Below, in pieces: positions 23,951-34,590 of a stretch of DNA of 64,000 nt. This DNA comes from Hippophae tibetana (lineage: Eukaryota > Streptophyta > Magnoliopsida > Rosales > Elaeagnaceae), in NCBI GenBank assembly GCA_037013495.1, contig CM072810.1:21211343-21275342 (forward strand). The letters are read 5' to 3'. The translations under genes were made by a program, and so were the position numbers. Position 1 is the stretch's first letter, and each line of letters begins with the position of its first letter. The notes beneath the pieces were generated by a model. That model was not told where the DNA came from and made no database searches. It saw only the letters and a list, made by a program, of their open reading frames with translations.

Positions 23951-25315
23951 GTGTGTTTTTTACGTTGGATGCACCGTGCTAGAACTCAAAACATTATTTC
24001 TTTTGATCCGGAGATTGAAAGAACTGTTAGATCTCGAAGAAAGAAGAAAGTATTAGCCATGAATGAAGTAGAAGGGAATTCATTGCCACACACCTTGATG
24101 GATTATGTAAGGCTAATTGTGAATGAAAACTACTCAGGTGTAAGACTCCATATCATTAATGACAATAATTTTGAGCTCAAACTTGTGTTGATCAATTTAG
24201 CGGATCGCCACTTGATGATCCCAATATTCATTTGGAAATGTTTTTGGATATTTGTGACATTGTAAAGATGAATGGTGTTACTAAAGACACCATTAGACTA
24301 AGGTTGTTTCCTTTTTAATTGAGGGACAAGGCCAGAGGTTGGTTAAAATCTCTACAACCGGAATGCATCACTAGTTGGAAGGATATGGCAGAAAGGTTTC
24401 TTGCTAAATTATTTCACCTAAAAAAACATCCCAAATCAGGAGTGAGATTGGTCAATTCCGAAAAAATGATTTTGAGAAACTCTATGAAGCATGGGAAAGG
24501 TATGAAGATATGATTCAACATTTCCCTAAACATGGATTTCTAGATTGGCTACAAATTCATATGTTCTATAATAGGTTAAATGGACAAACTAGAACCATAG
24601 TCGATGCTACTTCTAGTGGAACTTTGATATCAAAGGCATCTGAAGGTGCTACTTCGCTTTTGGAAAAAATGGCCTCAAACAACTATCAATGGCCAACTGA
24701 AATACTATGGCTAAGAAAGTTGTCAGGATTCATGAATTGGAGCTGTTTTCTGCCCTTTCAGCTTAAGTAGCTTCTTTATCTAATCAAATTTCTACCTGGA
24801 TAACCCAAAGTATACCACAAAGTGTAGAATATGTTGCAACTTTAAGTATAATAGTTTCGATGAATGAATTGAGTCAAGAGTATATTCAATACATCAACAA
24901 GGAGAACTATAATTATCTTGGTAATCCTATGCCAAATTACTACCATCTAGGGCTTTGAAATCATGAAAACTTTTCTTATGAATTTTTTTTTTCCAATAAC
25001 CTCCTCTAGGGTTTTATAGTCAACCATGCGAGAATAAGATGTCACTTGAGGATGATATGGTTTCCTTTGTTGAGGAGACCAAAACAAGGTTTAAAAAGAA
25101 TGATTCACGGATGGATAACATTGAGACTTATTTTAGCAATATGGAAGCCATTACGAAAAATATTGAAGTGAAAATTGGGCAACTAGCTACAACCATCAAT
25201 GCTCAACAAAGAGGAACTTTTCCTAGAAATATATAAGTGAATCCAAAGGAAAAATACAATTCCATTACACTTAGGAGTGGAAGAAAAATAGAAAGGTCAC
25301 CATGAAAGGAAACCG
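23951..25315 (+). pseudogene. Element C gag remnant
   Basis: The frame from 23951 (alternative ATG at 23969) reads TQNIISFDPEIERTVRSRR, then NNFELKLVLINL. After a frameshift come CDIVKMNGVTKDTIRLRLFP (with a TAA), LRDKARGWLKSL..CITSWK and AERFLAKLF. Another shift leads to FEKLYEAWERYEDMIQHFPK, then HGFLDWLQIHMFYNRLNGQT and MASNNYQWPTE (to about 24710). The last part, SRMDNIETYFSNMEAITKNI and KIGQLATTINAQQRGTFP with NPKEKYNSITLRSGR (25039-25280), is the Athila gag-protease junction. Three frameshifts and two stops make it dead, and the pieces at 24319-24513, 24510-24770 and 25039-25236 belong together. Confidence 0.88.
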
Positions 25316-25793
25316 AGTCCACCCCCATAGCTCCAAATAATGGACAAAGCAATAATAAAGTAGAAAAAAATGGAGATTGTTATTGATACACTAAGAGAGA
25401 CTGACGTGCCTCCATCAATTTCATTTCCTAACAATCCTTTTATTCTCTCTACTCCATTTCATTATCCTCAACGCTTTCAAAAACAAAAATTAGACTAGCA
25501 ATATTCTAAGTTTTTGGATATCTTTAAGAAAATTCAAATAAATATTCCTTTTGTACGTGCCTTGGAACATATGCCAAATGATGCCAAATTCTTGAAGGAC
25601 ATTATTTCTAAGAAAAGAAGGTTGGAGGAGTTCGAAACAGTGAAGCTTTTCTGAAGAATGTAGTCCCATTCTTCAAAAATTAAAAGATCCAAGAAGTTTC
25701 ACATTGCCTTGCACTATTGGAAATTCATTTTTTGATAAATTTTTATGTGATCTTGGTGTGAGCATAAATCTTATTCCATAATTTTTTTATAGG
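25316..25793 (+). pseudogene. Element C protease remnant, left part
   Basis: After the gag junction the plus strand gives [20 protein letters not shown] and GVSINLIP (about 25690-25770). This corresponds to the Athila protease signature CDLGASINLMP, so the catalytic Asp and the following Leu-Gly are kept. The frame is then cut by a solo LTR at 25794 and resumes at 27198. Confidence 0.8.
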
Positions 25794-27197
25794 TGGAAGT
25801 TTATAAGATATGGACGGAATTAACCTAGAGAGGGGTGAATAGGTTATTTTTAATTTTTACGAATTTATAACTTAATAACCTAAACAAACCGGCCAGGCAT
25901 GCAATCGCCTGTAAGAATAAAATGCAAAAATAAAATAATAACACACAATAATTTTAGGTGGAAACAACTTAGGTCACAACCATGACCTAAGAGGAAAATC
26001 ACCGGTCCAGTAGACCACCTAAATTTCAACTATGAAAATCAAATATTCAAGTACAAACTCGGTCTTATGATACGTACGTATCCTTCCTAGGATACTACCC
26101 CAATGTACTTTACTTACGAACCCCTGCTCTATTTTCACAGTTTCTAATATTAGCGGGAGTGGTTTCTAGATGAACGTTCCAATAAGCTTCCCGTGAATCA
26201 GATACGTTCCCAAATTAACTGCAAAATTGTTAGCATAAAAACACAAATGCCCGTGTGTATTCTAGAATGGATTTACTAATGAATAATCCTAACTAGATTA
26301 TTCAAAACATATGTCACTTAAATCAAATCAATTAGTGAATCCTTGAGCAAAAAGATCAAGCACAAGTTCAATAAAAATAGCTTCTTTAAATATTAATAAT
26401 CAAATAAAATAACTATGATATGATAAAAATAATAATTTGATCTAAGAATTTAAGGAAAAAAAAATTAAGAAGAAACCATAAGAACATATTATCAAAATAT
26501 CATAAAATAATTAGGCTTATTAATCAATCAAACATACCCACAAATATTTGATAGATTAACTAAATAAAGAAGCCTAAAGAATTACGATCTTATATTTGTA
26601 AAACAAGAGAGAGAAATTAAGAAGATTAGAATAATGCTCTTGTGTGGTTGATTGTAACAATGAGCAAATAGTAAAAATTAAAACTATTAATCCTATGTAA
26701 TTGATAAATATCTTTTCTATTACAAATAGGATTAGTATTATATTCATTAATTAAGACAACTCCTATATGATTGATAAATATCTTTTCTATTACAAATAAG
26801 ATTAGTAATACTCACTAATTAAGAAGACTCCTCTTTAAAATAGATTTTATGCTATCTTTTATGCTAAAAATTTCAGTTACAATTTAGGGTATATTTTATC
26901 TAATATCTTTTGAAATATATTTTATGCTATCTTTTATGATAAAGATTCCAACTATAATTTAGAGTATATCTTATCTAATATTTTAGCAAAAAATAATTTC
27001 AGATTTATAAACATGTACTATTAAATGCATAAATGTAAACATATGTGTCATAGTTATCAAAGATATACCTGAAGTATAATTATTTAGAACTCGAGCGTTT
27101 GTTTGACTTTTCTTGATAGACTTGATAGTAGGATTAAAAACAAATTTACAGATAAATATTTTGTCCACGAAAATAGCCAACACTCATAGTCCTTACA
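25794..27197 (-). mobile_element. Solo LTR (family H) with perfect 5-bp target duplication
   Basis: ATAGG occurs at 25789-25793 and again at 27198-27202. Between them lies 1404 bp that on the minus strand starts TGTAAGGACTATGAGTGTTG and ends TATAAACTTCCA. The minus-strand tail CCTATTCACCCCTCTC near 25835 is a common plant LTR right end. It is the same family as 37702-40902 (shared CCTAAGAGGAAAATCA, GGCATGCAATCG and CCAACACTCATA segments). The insertion splits the element C protease between IP and the following KLGLGEM. Confidence 0.93.
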
Positions 27198-27480
27198 ATA
27201 GGAAATTGGGACTTGGAGAGATGAAACAAATGTATTTTTCCTGTTGATTTTGTGGTGTTAGATATGGATGAAGACCAAGATGTCCCATTAATTCTTGGCT
27301 GACCATTCATGGCTACGGGAAGAGCTTTAATGGATGTTTAAAATGGTGAGTTAACATTGGGAGTGAACAAAGAAGAGGTTACATCCAACATCTACGAAGC
27401 TATGATATTTCCAGAAGATCCAAGCACTTGCTTTCGGGTATATGTCATTAAGAAATGTCTCATAAAAGCCTTTCAAGAGG
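27198..27480 (+). pseudogene. Element C protease remnant, right part
   Basis: The reading continues KLGLGEMKQ, then FPVDFVVLDMDEDQDVPLIL, with a TGA for Arg before PFMATGRALMDV, and GELTLGVNKEEVTSNIYEAM to about 27415. This is the C-terminal half of the Athila protease region. The join across the solo LTR needs one target-site copy removed. Confidence 0.85.
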
Positions 27481-28834
27481 ATATGTCAGTCGATCACCTA
27501 GAATGATGTATCACCACTTCATCTCATGCTTATGATTTCAATAACTTTGTTGTTTGTGAACTTAATTTACCTTTTGTTAGTGAAAAATTTCTCCACTATG
27601 TATTTTCCTTGGAAGCATTACAACAAGTTACATCATGTAGCACAGAAATGAAGAGGATAGAGCCAATGGTAGCAAAGATTCATTCTATAATCTCTATAGA
27701 AAAAGTGCAGCAAAATACAACTCCAAATTTGAAGCAATTGCTTGATCATCTTTGTATACGTTCTTGGGTGATAATCACACATTTCCACTGATTGTTACGG
27801 CATTACTTACACCCAAAGAAAAGGAACAGTTACTATGCGTGTTAATTGAGTATAGAACAGCCTTGGGATGGACAATCTCTAACATTAAGGTACAAGTCCA
27901 TCCATTTTCATGCATACGATTCTAATGGAGGAACCTTACAAACCATCAATTGAGCCCCAAAGAAGATTAAATCCAATATTGAAGGAAGTTGTGAGAGCTG
28001 AAATTTGTAAGCTCTTCAATGCTTTTTATTTCAGACACCTCATTGGTAAGTTCAGTGCATGTTGTACCAAAAAAGGGTGGAATGACGGTGGTGAAAAATG
28101 ACAACAATGAGCTTATTCCTACAAAAATAGTTACGGGTTGGCGTGTATGTATAGATTACCACAAGTTGAGCAAAGCAATAAGGAAGGATCATTTTCCATT
28201 TTCATTCATTGATCAAATGTTAGATCGATTGGCTGGATATCATTTTTATTACTTCTTAGATGGTTATTCGAGGTATAATCAAATTTCCATAGCCCCCGAA
28301 GATCAGGAGAAAACTACATTCACATGCCCCTACAAAATGTTTTCTTTTAGAAGGATACCATTTGGATTGTGCAATGCCTCAACAAAATTTCAACGTTATG
28401 TGATGGATATCTTTTCTACTATGGAGGAAGATATAATGGAAATTTTCATGGATGAATTTTCGGTTGGAAAAGCCATTCACCTCTCTGTTGAGTTGGAGCA
28501 TAATTATTAGGCTATAAAGAAGTTTAATTTTGATTTGAATGCATTAGAGTAAAAGAAACTTCTTCAATTGAATGAAATGGATAAATTTCAAAATGATGCT
28601 TATGAAAATGCAAAGATCTACAAAGAACGAACAAAGAAGTGGCATGACAAATGGATTCTTAGGCATGAGTTTGCTCCAAGACAACATGTTTTTCTCTTCA
28701 ATTCCCGACTAAAACTCTTCCCCAAAAAGTTAAGATCAAGATGGAAAGGTCCTTATACAATTGACAAATTTTCCACTTTTGGAGCAATAGACTTGAAGAA
28801 TAAGGCAGAGAATATATTCAGAGTTAACGGTTAG
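27481..28834 (+). pseudogene. Element C reverse transcriptase fused to integrase C-terminus
   Basis: The RT starts near 27830 (EYRTALGWTISNIK). From 28040 it runs open: VSSVHVVPKKGGMTVVKND, GWRVCIDYHKLSKAIRKDHF, FIDQMLDRLAGYHFYYFLDG and EDQEKTTFTC, then IPFGLCNASTKFQRYVMDI. The catalytic motif is FMDEF, not FMDDF. Immediately after FMDEFSV the frame continues GKAIHLSVELEH, which belongs to the integrase C-terminal region. RT thumb, RNase H and the integrase core are therefore deleted without breaking the frame (28019-28510). The piece 28568-28834 gives KERTKKWHDKWILRHEF and SRLKLFPKKLRSRWKGPYTI, the very end of integrase. Confidence 0.9.
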
Positions 28835-29573
28835 ATATTGAAGCACTATTATGGATAACAAGTGGAAAGAAATTGTGCATTTATTCCTCTTCAAAATCTT
28901 GATTGATGAAGATTGAAAAGTCTAGTTGTAGACTATAAAATTAGCGCTTATGGGAGGCAACTCATAAAATTTTTTATTTTATTTTATTATTATCTATTTG
29001 AATAATTTGGATTTTGTTGCTGGTTTATTATGCAAGAATAAAAATTTGAAAATTCAAAACAAATGCGGATCCACCATAAAACAAGGGAAGTTTCTTTCAA
29101 TTCTTCTATTTGTCTCACTTTTAAATTACAATGAGGACATTGTTTAGTTTAAGTCTAGGGATGGCAAATCACATAGTCTTGAGTTATTGAATTCTCTTAT
29201 CAAGCATGTATTTGAGTATGATTGAATTCACTATGAGTATGAAATTTGTGATTGATGATGAGTTTGAGAAAGGTTTTTCAAAATTTGCTATTATGATAGT
29301 TAGAGTTTTGTGGATACTTTGAGTTAAATATTTGTCCTTAAAAATAATTGAGCATATAGTAAATTTTCTCTACTCTATTTGGCCAATAAAGAGGAGTTGA
29401 ATTAACTAGGTTAGGAAATTTCAATCTTGCTTTGCTCTAGAATCTGTTGATGGATCCTTCAGACAAAATCCTAGTTGATACCAAATATTAGAGAAATGAT
29501 CTAGGCAATTTTTTTGTCATAACCAAAAAGCTTTCCCAACCATCCTAATTATCATGCCATTATTGCATGGTGT
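28835..29573 (+). other. Element C post-pol region, left of the hAT insertion
   Basis: It contains the conserved TAGCGCTTATGGGAGGCAAC (28942-28961) and the Athila-type AATGAGGACATTG..TTAAGTCTAGGG tract (29129-29160). No env-like ORF is readable. The region resumes at 34591 beyond the hAT element. Confidence 0.7.
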
Positions 29574-29584
29574 ATTCCCATTAG

Positions 29585-29740
29585 GGGTGTCCATGGTCCG
29601 TTCTGGTCCGATTTTTCCTAAAAAAACATTTAACCAAACCAGACCGTTCATATAGTTGAAACCGGACCGGACCGGACCATTTGGCTATCTAATATGTTAT
29701 AACCGAACGGTTTAGTCCGGTTTGGTTAACGGTTTTTAAC
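29585..29740. repeat. hAT subterminal repeat cluster, left
   Basis: Multiple copies of GGTCCG, ACCGGACC and GGTTTGGTT occur in both orientations (for example ACCGGACCGGACCGGACC around 29661-29679). Such clusters next to the ends usually hold transposase binding sites in hAT elements. Here that role is inferred. Confidence 0.7.
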
Positions 29741-30069
29741 AATTAATAATACATAAATATGATTCAGTTTAATACGATATAATTTAATAGGATACAATCA
29801 AATGTGATGCTCATTTATCATTATACATAGATAGATATTATTGTTAAATACATAAATACATAAATAAATACATAAGATGTTATCAAAATCTAAAATCAAA
29901 CAAAGATTAGACATGAAGAAATGAATTCCAAATATCTCGTTTACACAAAATTCTTAAACATATACAAACATCCAAACTCACAATCAGTAACAATATATCA
30001 TTAGATAATAATATTTAAAACTTACCCATTATTAATCATCAACGATCATTGTAGTGTCTTTAATGAACT

Positions 30070-31662
30070 CTACAATAAAATAAAATCAACATCTTCATAA
30101 ATCTCTAGGTCATCATTGCATTCTGGTAAGAGGACATAGTCATTATGAATGTAATAACGAAACCAATTTTGACTATATACTAGTGTCTCTACCATTTTAG
30201 GATTCAAAGAACTCCTAAATGGATCAAGAATGCACCCTCATGTGCTAAAAGTTGATTCTGATGCAATAGTTGAAACTTGAATTGCTAACATATCACGTTC
30301 AATGAGAGAGATGATAGGAAACCTAAAAGAATTTGCCCTCTACCATTTTAATATATCAAACTTATCCAACATGACATTTTCACATAGGGTGTTCAAATAT
30401 TTCTCAACCTCGGTTTTCAACTCCAAACTATTTTTCTCCTCTAAGCGTTTAAGAAATTTCAACTTTCTTGCTTCCTCAGATGAAGGAATCCTTCCTATTA
30501 CATCTTGTGATCGAGTCACATTAGATTGAAAATCATTTCCATGCACTAACATATAGTAAGCTTTGAACAGATCCATAAAGGTATTTTTGACATTATCTCT
30601 CAATTTTTGAACAATTTCTAAATCATAAATCTCTTCAAATAAGAATTCTAAATACTCTAATTTGTACCTTGGATCAAGTACAAATACAAAATACAACATC
30701 TTATTAGTCTTATCTACATTTCCCCAATACTTCTCAAATTTTGTTTTCATGCTAGTAGCCATATTTTTCAACAAGTCATCGGAACCACACCATGTAAGTA
30801 TTTGAGATTGAATGTTATGTAGTTCTATAAAATATAAATTTGATGTGGTACATAAAGATGCACTGAATGCTAAAGTGGAGTCATAAAAAGTCTTCAAAAA
30901 CTTGACAAAAACACCAACATTCTTCCAATCATCTAATGTTGGTGGCCCAACATTCGATCGTTCCTCATGAAAATAAGAAATAAAGTCTATTCCTTCCTCT
31001 TCTTCAAGATGATCAAATGCTTTTTGAAAATCTAAAGAAGATTTTAACATTAGATATGTGGAGTTCCATCTTGTAGGCACGTCTAGCACGACACTTCCTT
31101 TGGACTCAATATTTTCCTTAATAGAACACATTTTAAACTTTTGTAATCTCAAAGGAGAGGATCTAACATATCTCACAGCACAACGAATAATCATAATAGT
31201 ACTATGAAGATCTTTAAGTCCTTCTCTTACAATCAAATTCAAAATGTGAGCACAACATCGCACATGAAAGAACTCTCCACTCATAACAAGTCCATCATTC
31301 CAATTTTTTAGCTTCCTTTTCAAGTATGACACAACAGTATCATTTGAGGAATCATTATCAAGTGTTATGGTGAATACCTTACATATACCCCAATCACGCA
31401 AACTCTGTTCTATCACTCTCCCAATTGTATCACCTTTATGATTCTCAACTTGAAAATTTTTTATAATTCTCTTTTGTAATTTCCAATCTTTGTCAATATA
31501 ATGAGTGGTTAGAAAAATATAATTAATATTTTGAATTGAAGTCCAACAATCACTAGTAAGACAAACTCTTTCCTTTTCACTTATGAAAAAGTTTTTCAAA
31601 CTTTTTTTCTCATCTAAATAAAGTTGAAACACATCTCTAGAAATTGTTTGACGAGATGACAC
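30070..31662 (-). pseudogene. hAT transposase, catalytic and dimerisation region, degraded
   Basis: A 440-codon open frame (31662-30340) starts within SSRQTISRD. It contains the RNase H-fold transposase core: LTSDCWTSIQNINYIFLTTH, then LDNDSSND and CCAHILNLIVREGLKD, then DVPTRWNSTYLMLK, and FVLDPRYKLEYLEF. After FDILKW a TAG replaces the second Trp of the family's WWK. In the same frame the dimerisation domain goes on: NSFRFPIISLIERDMLAIQV, STIASES.FST, a TGA for Gly, then ILDPFRSSLNPKMVETLV, ending at a TAG at 30070-30072. The original protein thus had about 90 more residues than the open frame. It most resembles plant Ac/RICESLEEPER-like transposases. Two stops in the dimerisation domain should abolish activity. 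Confidence 0.93.
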
Positions 31663-31894
31663 ATGAAACTTAGGATAAATTTTAGATATAAAATCTTAAA
31701 AAAAATTAATCAATAATAATCATTTTCCAAAGCAACTCTAACACGTTTTGCATCAAATGATACAACAACTAATTTATGAGTTTTCGTATCATCCTCTCCT
31801 TTTTGTGTTTGAAAACTTAACATCTTTTATCCTTTATCTACTTCTTTAGGAATCTTCTTACATAAATTATTGAAGTGATATATCATTGAAGTAG
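31663..31894 (-). pseudogene. hAT transposase linker with frameshift and deletion
   Basis: Continuing from the BED finger in another frame, the minus strand gives NVTTSMIYHFNNLCKKIPK, a TAA, then LSFQTQKGEDDTKTHKLVVV and SFDAKRVRVALEN. It breaks at MIIID near 31700. The family's following DELPF..VE segment is missing, and the frame resumes as DFISKIYPKFHVSSRQ. So one stop, one frameshift and a small deletion lie here. Confidence 0.8.
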
Positions 31895-32167
31895 TTACAT
31901 TCCTTGTGGGATGAGCATCATAACCTTTTTTTTTTTACAATAATGACATGTAGCTCTAGGATTTTCCACATCATAGGGTAAAATATATGAAAAATGATTC
32001 CATATTTCTAACCTAAAAGTTTTTGGTTTCTTCATATCAGATTTGTTATTGGGGTGAACATTACTTACTTCTATTCCCCTTTTTGAAGATGAGTCATTTA
32101 AATTCTGTGGTGGATTTTCCATTTCATTCGGATGAATTTCAGGTTCAATGTCTTCACTCATAGACAT
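31880..32167 (-). pseudogene. hAT transposase N-terminus with BED zinc finger
   Basis: The minus-strand frame starts MSMSEDIEPEIHPNEMENPP at 32167. It has an acidic, Asn/Ser-rich leader (residues 1-45) followed by SDMKKPKTFRLEIWNHF (about 43-60), the aromatic BED signature, and CHYC (about 74-77), the first zinc pair. A run of about 12 As on the minus strand (31921-31932) then shifts the frame. The second pair, H-x4-C in YHFNNLC, is found in the next frame near 31870-31890. BED fingers bind DNA, here presumably the subterminal repeats. The ORF end at 31895 is an artefact of the shift. Confidence 0.88.
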
Positions 32168-34050
32168 AGTAAAGTCTATAAATTGACTTGGTCCAATAAA
32201 CTCATGTAAATCATCACCTATATATAGAATATAGATTAGTACATAATCTTAATATATTAAAATATTACTTTTTGTACTTAATCAAAAATCATTTCAAAAC
32301 TAAAATAATATCAAAGTGTAACAAATAATATTTTAAGACTGATATTTCACATATATGCGAGAACATTTGAAGTTTAAGTAATTAATAGATTATAGAAAGT
32401 TTAAAGAATTTATTTTTATTTTCAACTAAGCTTAATTATAAAGGAAACCTAAAGTGAAGGACATTTTGTGAATTGTTTTTTTAAATAGCATTTACACGAC
32501 TCACACAATGAAACAATCCAGGACATTACCTTAAATTTGAAAGCTTCACAAAATGTTTGGTGCCACTACATTACAAAGATAGTAATTTTGTACAATTGAA
32601 TGCTAATAAAAACTTTTTTTTATTATTTATTAACTTTGTCGATTAGTTACATTAAAAATATAATTATCTGCATAAATATTTAGTTTATGGCTGCATATAT
32701 GATATCAGGCGTTAATGATTTAATAATACAATTTGGTATTCAGAAACTTTATGCAATCTATAACAATATTAATTTAAACATTATTTATGTACATTTTAAA
32801 AATTAAGAACTAATATGATTTAATAAGAACCTATAAAACAAAAACACCACAATTTATGTACATTTTATGACAAAAATACAGATGAATTCATCTATATAAA
32901 TCACCACAATTTAAATTTAATTAATTAAAATTTTAATCCATTAGTTATAGTTTGATCAATAAAATGTGAGTTCATATATTAAACCATATGAAACCAACTC
33001 CTTAAACTCTTGAAATTCATAATGATCATGTTAATAAATTAGATATAAAGAGTTATATTAACTAATCATGTTAATAAAAAATATTTAATGGTAAAATCAA
33101 TTTATTCGATTACATTAATAAATCATGTTAATAAATTATATATATAAAGTTATATTAACAAATCATGTTAATAAAAAAACACATTTTATTGTAAAGATCA
33201 ATGTATTCTGTGATTATACTAAGGCAATTTGTTTAAACACTTTTTAAATGTAGGAGAATAGTCATATAAATAAATAAATATATATTGGATACAAATACCC
33301 TTAAACCTGTGACTTTTTTTTGGGAAGAGAAATTTATTATCTAAACGAGTCCACAATGGTTGTTGTTCACTCAGAACCAGCCCTGAGAACACTCTCCAGA
33401 CCATCAACAAGACATGAATTTGAGCTGCAAGTTTAATTAACTTTCTAGATCAAACAAATATTGATAACAATTTGATGGGAATTGGAATCGGATCCAACAG
33501 GCGAGAAATAAATCTACCTTCTAACAGAAGATCATGGTGAGTATAAGAAAGGTGGAATGCATCTTGATGATTATAATTAGCTTAAAATGAAAAATGAGCT
33601 ATGTAGATGAACAAATTGATGACATAGATTTTTTATTCTCGGGGGTAGCAAATGATGCCTTTGTTACCTCTATTCTTACTAGACTTGTACCTCTTTAAAT
33701 TCATAATGATCAAACATTAATAAAATGAACTATATATATTTAATCTATAAAGAAAACTTAATCAAAATAATTAAGCTTTAAAATAGGGGTAACATACGAA
33801 CAATTTAACTGAAGTTCTAAGTTCTAACTTCTAACAATATTAATTAGTTTCCACCATTTAAAAAAAACTAAACTCTGTGAGAAAAAAATTGTTCAGACTT
33901 CAGAGTTAAGATTAACAAAAAAAGGACATACCATTCAGATTTTAGAGTTCAGACTTGCCATTCGGTTTATTCGAAAAAAAAACTACTACGAGTAGTAGTA
34001 GACCATATACCTATTTCTTGATTTTCTTCCATGGTTGTCATGACACGACG
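32168..34050 (-). other. hAT 5' region, AT-rich
   Basis: Between the transposase start and the GC-rich repeats there is a long AT-rich stretch with no recognised coding. Short related segments around CATGTTAATAAA recur near 33025, 33065, 33125 and 33165. In hAT elements this zone often holds an untranslated exon and intron. No clear splice sites were assigned. Confidence 0.5.
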
Positions 34051-34225
34051 CGACGTGAGGAGAGGTGGTTAGTTGCTGATGGAAGCAACGTGAGGAGAGG
34101 TGGCTAGTTATTGGTGGAAGTAACGCGTGGAACAAGGGCTAGCTACTAGTGGAAGCAACGCGAGGAATGGTGGCTAGTTGTTGGTGGAAGCAACATGAGG
34201 AACGGTGGCTAGTTGCTGGTGGAAG
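34051..34225. repeat. 35-bp tandem repeat, 5 copies, in hAT end
   Basis: Five head-to-tail units begin at 34051, 34086, 34121, 34156 and 34191. Each has the pattern (C/T)(A/G)ACG(T/C)GAGGA..GGTGG and CTAGTT..TGGTGGAAG. Unit 3 (34121) is the most diverged. The block is GC-rich against an AT-rich surround. Confidence 0.92.
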
Positions 34226-34384
34226 CGACGACGGCCAGACCCACTACCCAGAGCCTAGATGGCGAACGCAGAGTGCAAAGGAAATGATGAATTACAATTT
34301 CTAGGGTTAGGGTTAATGACTTAATGCCTTAACTTGAAAACAAAAAATATATATATACCTCGGTTTATAATATTTTATAAAAAA

Positions 34385-34575
34385 ATTATTTATTTAATAA
34401 AACCGGTCCAGTCTGGTCCGACCGGTTTATAATATTTTATAATTGGACTGGACCGTTTTAAAATCAGTTTTACTTAATTCGGACTGGACCAGACCGTTTC
34501 ATTTACAAAACTGTTCGGTTTGGTCCAGATCGGACCGATTTTTTGGTTTAAACCAGTCCAGTCCAGTTTTTGGAC
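34385..34575. repeat. hAT subterminal repeat cluster, right
   Basis: Repeats such as ACCGGTCCAGTCTGGTCCG, ACCGGTTT, GGACTGGACC and GTCCAGTCCAG occur in both orientations. They mirror the cluster at 29585-29740. The layout fits binding sites for the element's transposase. Confidence 0.7.
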
Positions 34576-34590
34576 AGCCCTAATTCCCAT

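Larger units (their letters stand above)
29582..34582 (-). mobile_element. hAT-superfamily DNA transposon with 8-bp target duplication
   Basis: The ends are TAGGGGTGTCCA (29582) and, inverted, TAGGGCTGTCCA (34582), 11 of 12 matching. Direct ATTCCCAT copies flank it at 29574-29581 and 34583-34590, the 8-bp duplication expected for hAT. The 5001-bp body encodes a degraded BED-type transposase on the minus strand (30070-32167). Subterminal zones on both sides are dense in GGTCCG/CCGGTCC-like motifs. It inserted into the 3' region of element C, so it is younger than that element. Confidence 0.96.

Noticed and set aside
31895..32167. Independent host BED-finger gene
   Set aside because: The frame is the N-terminus of the hAT transposase: it lies inside the element ends, the second zinc pair is in the next frame, and it leads directly into the transposase linker.
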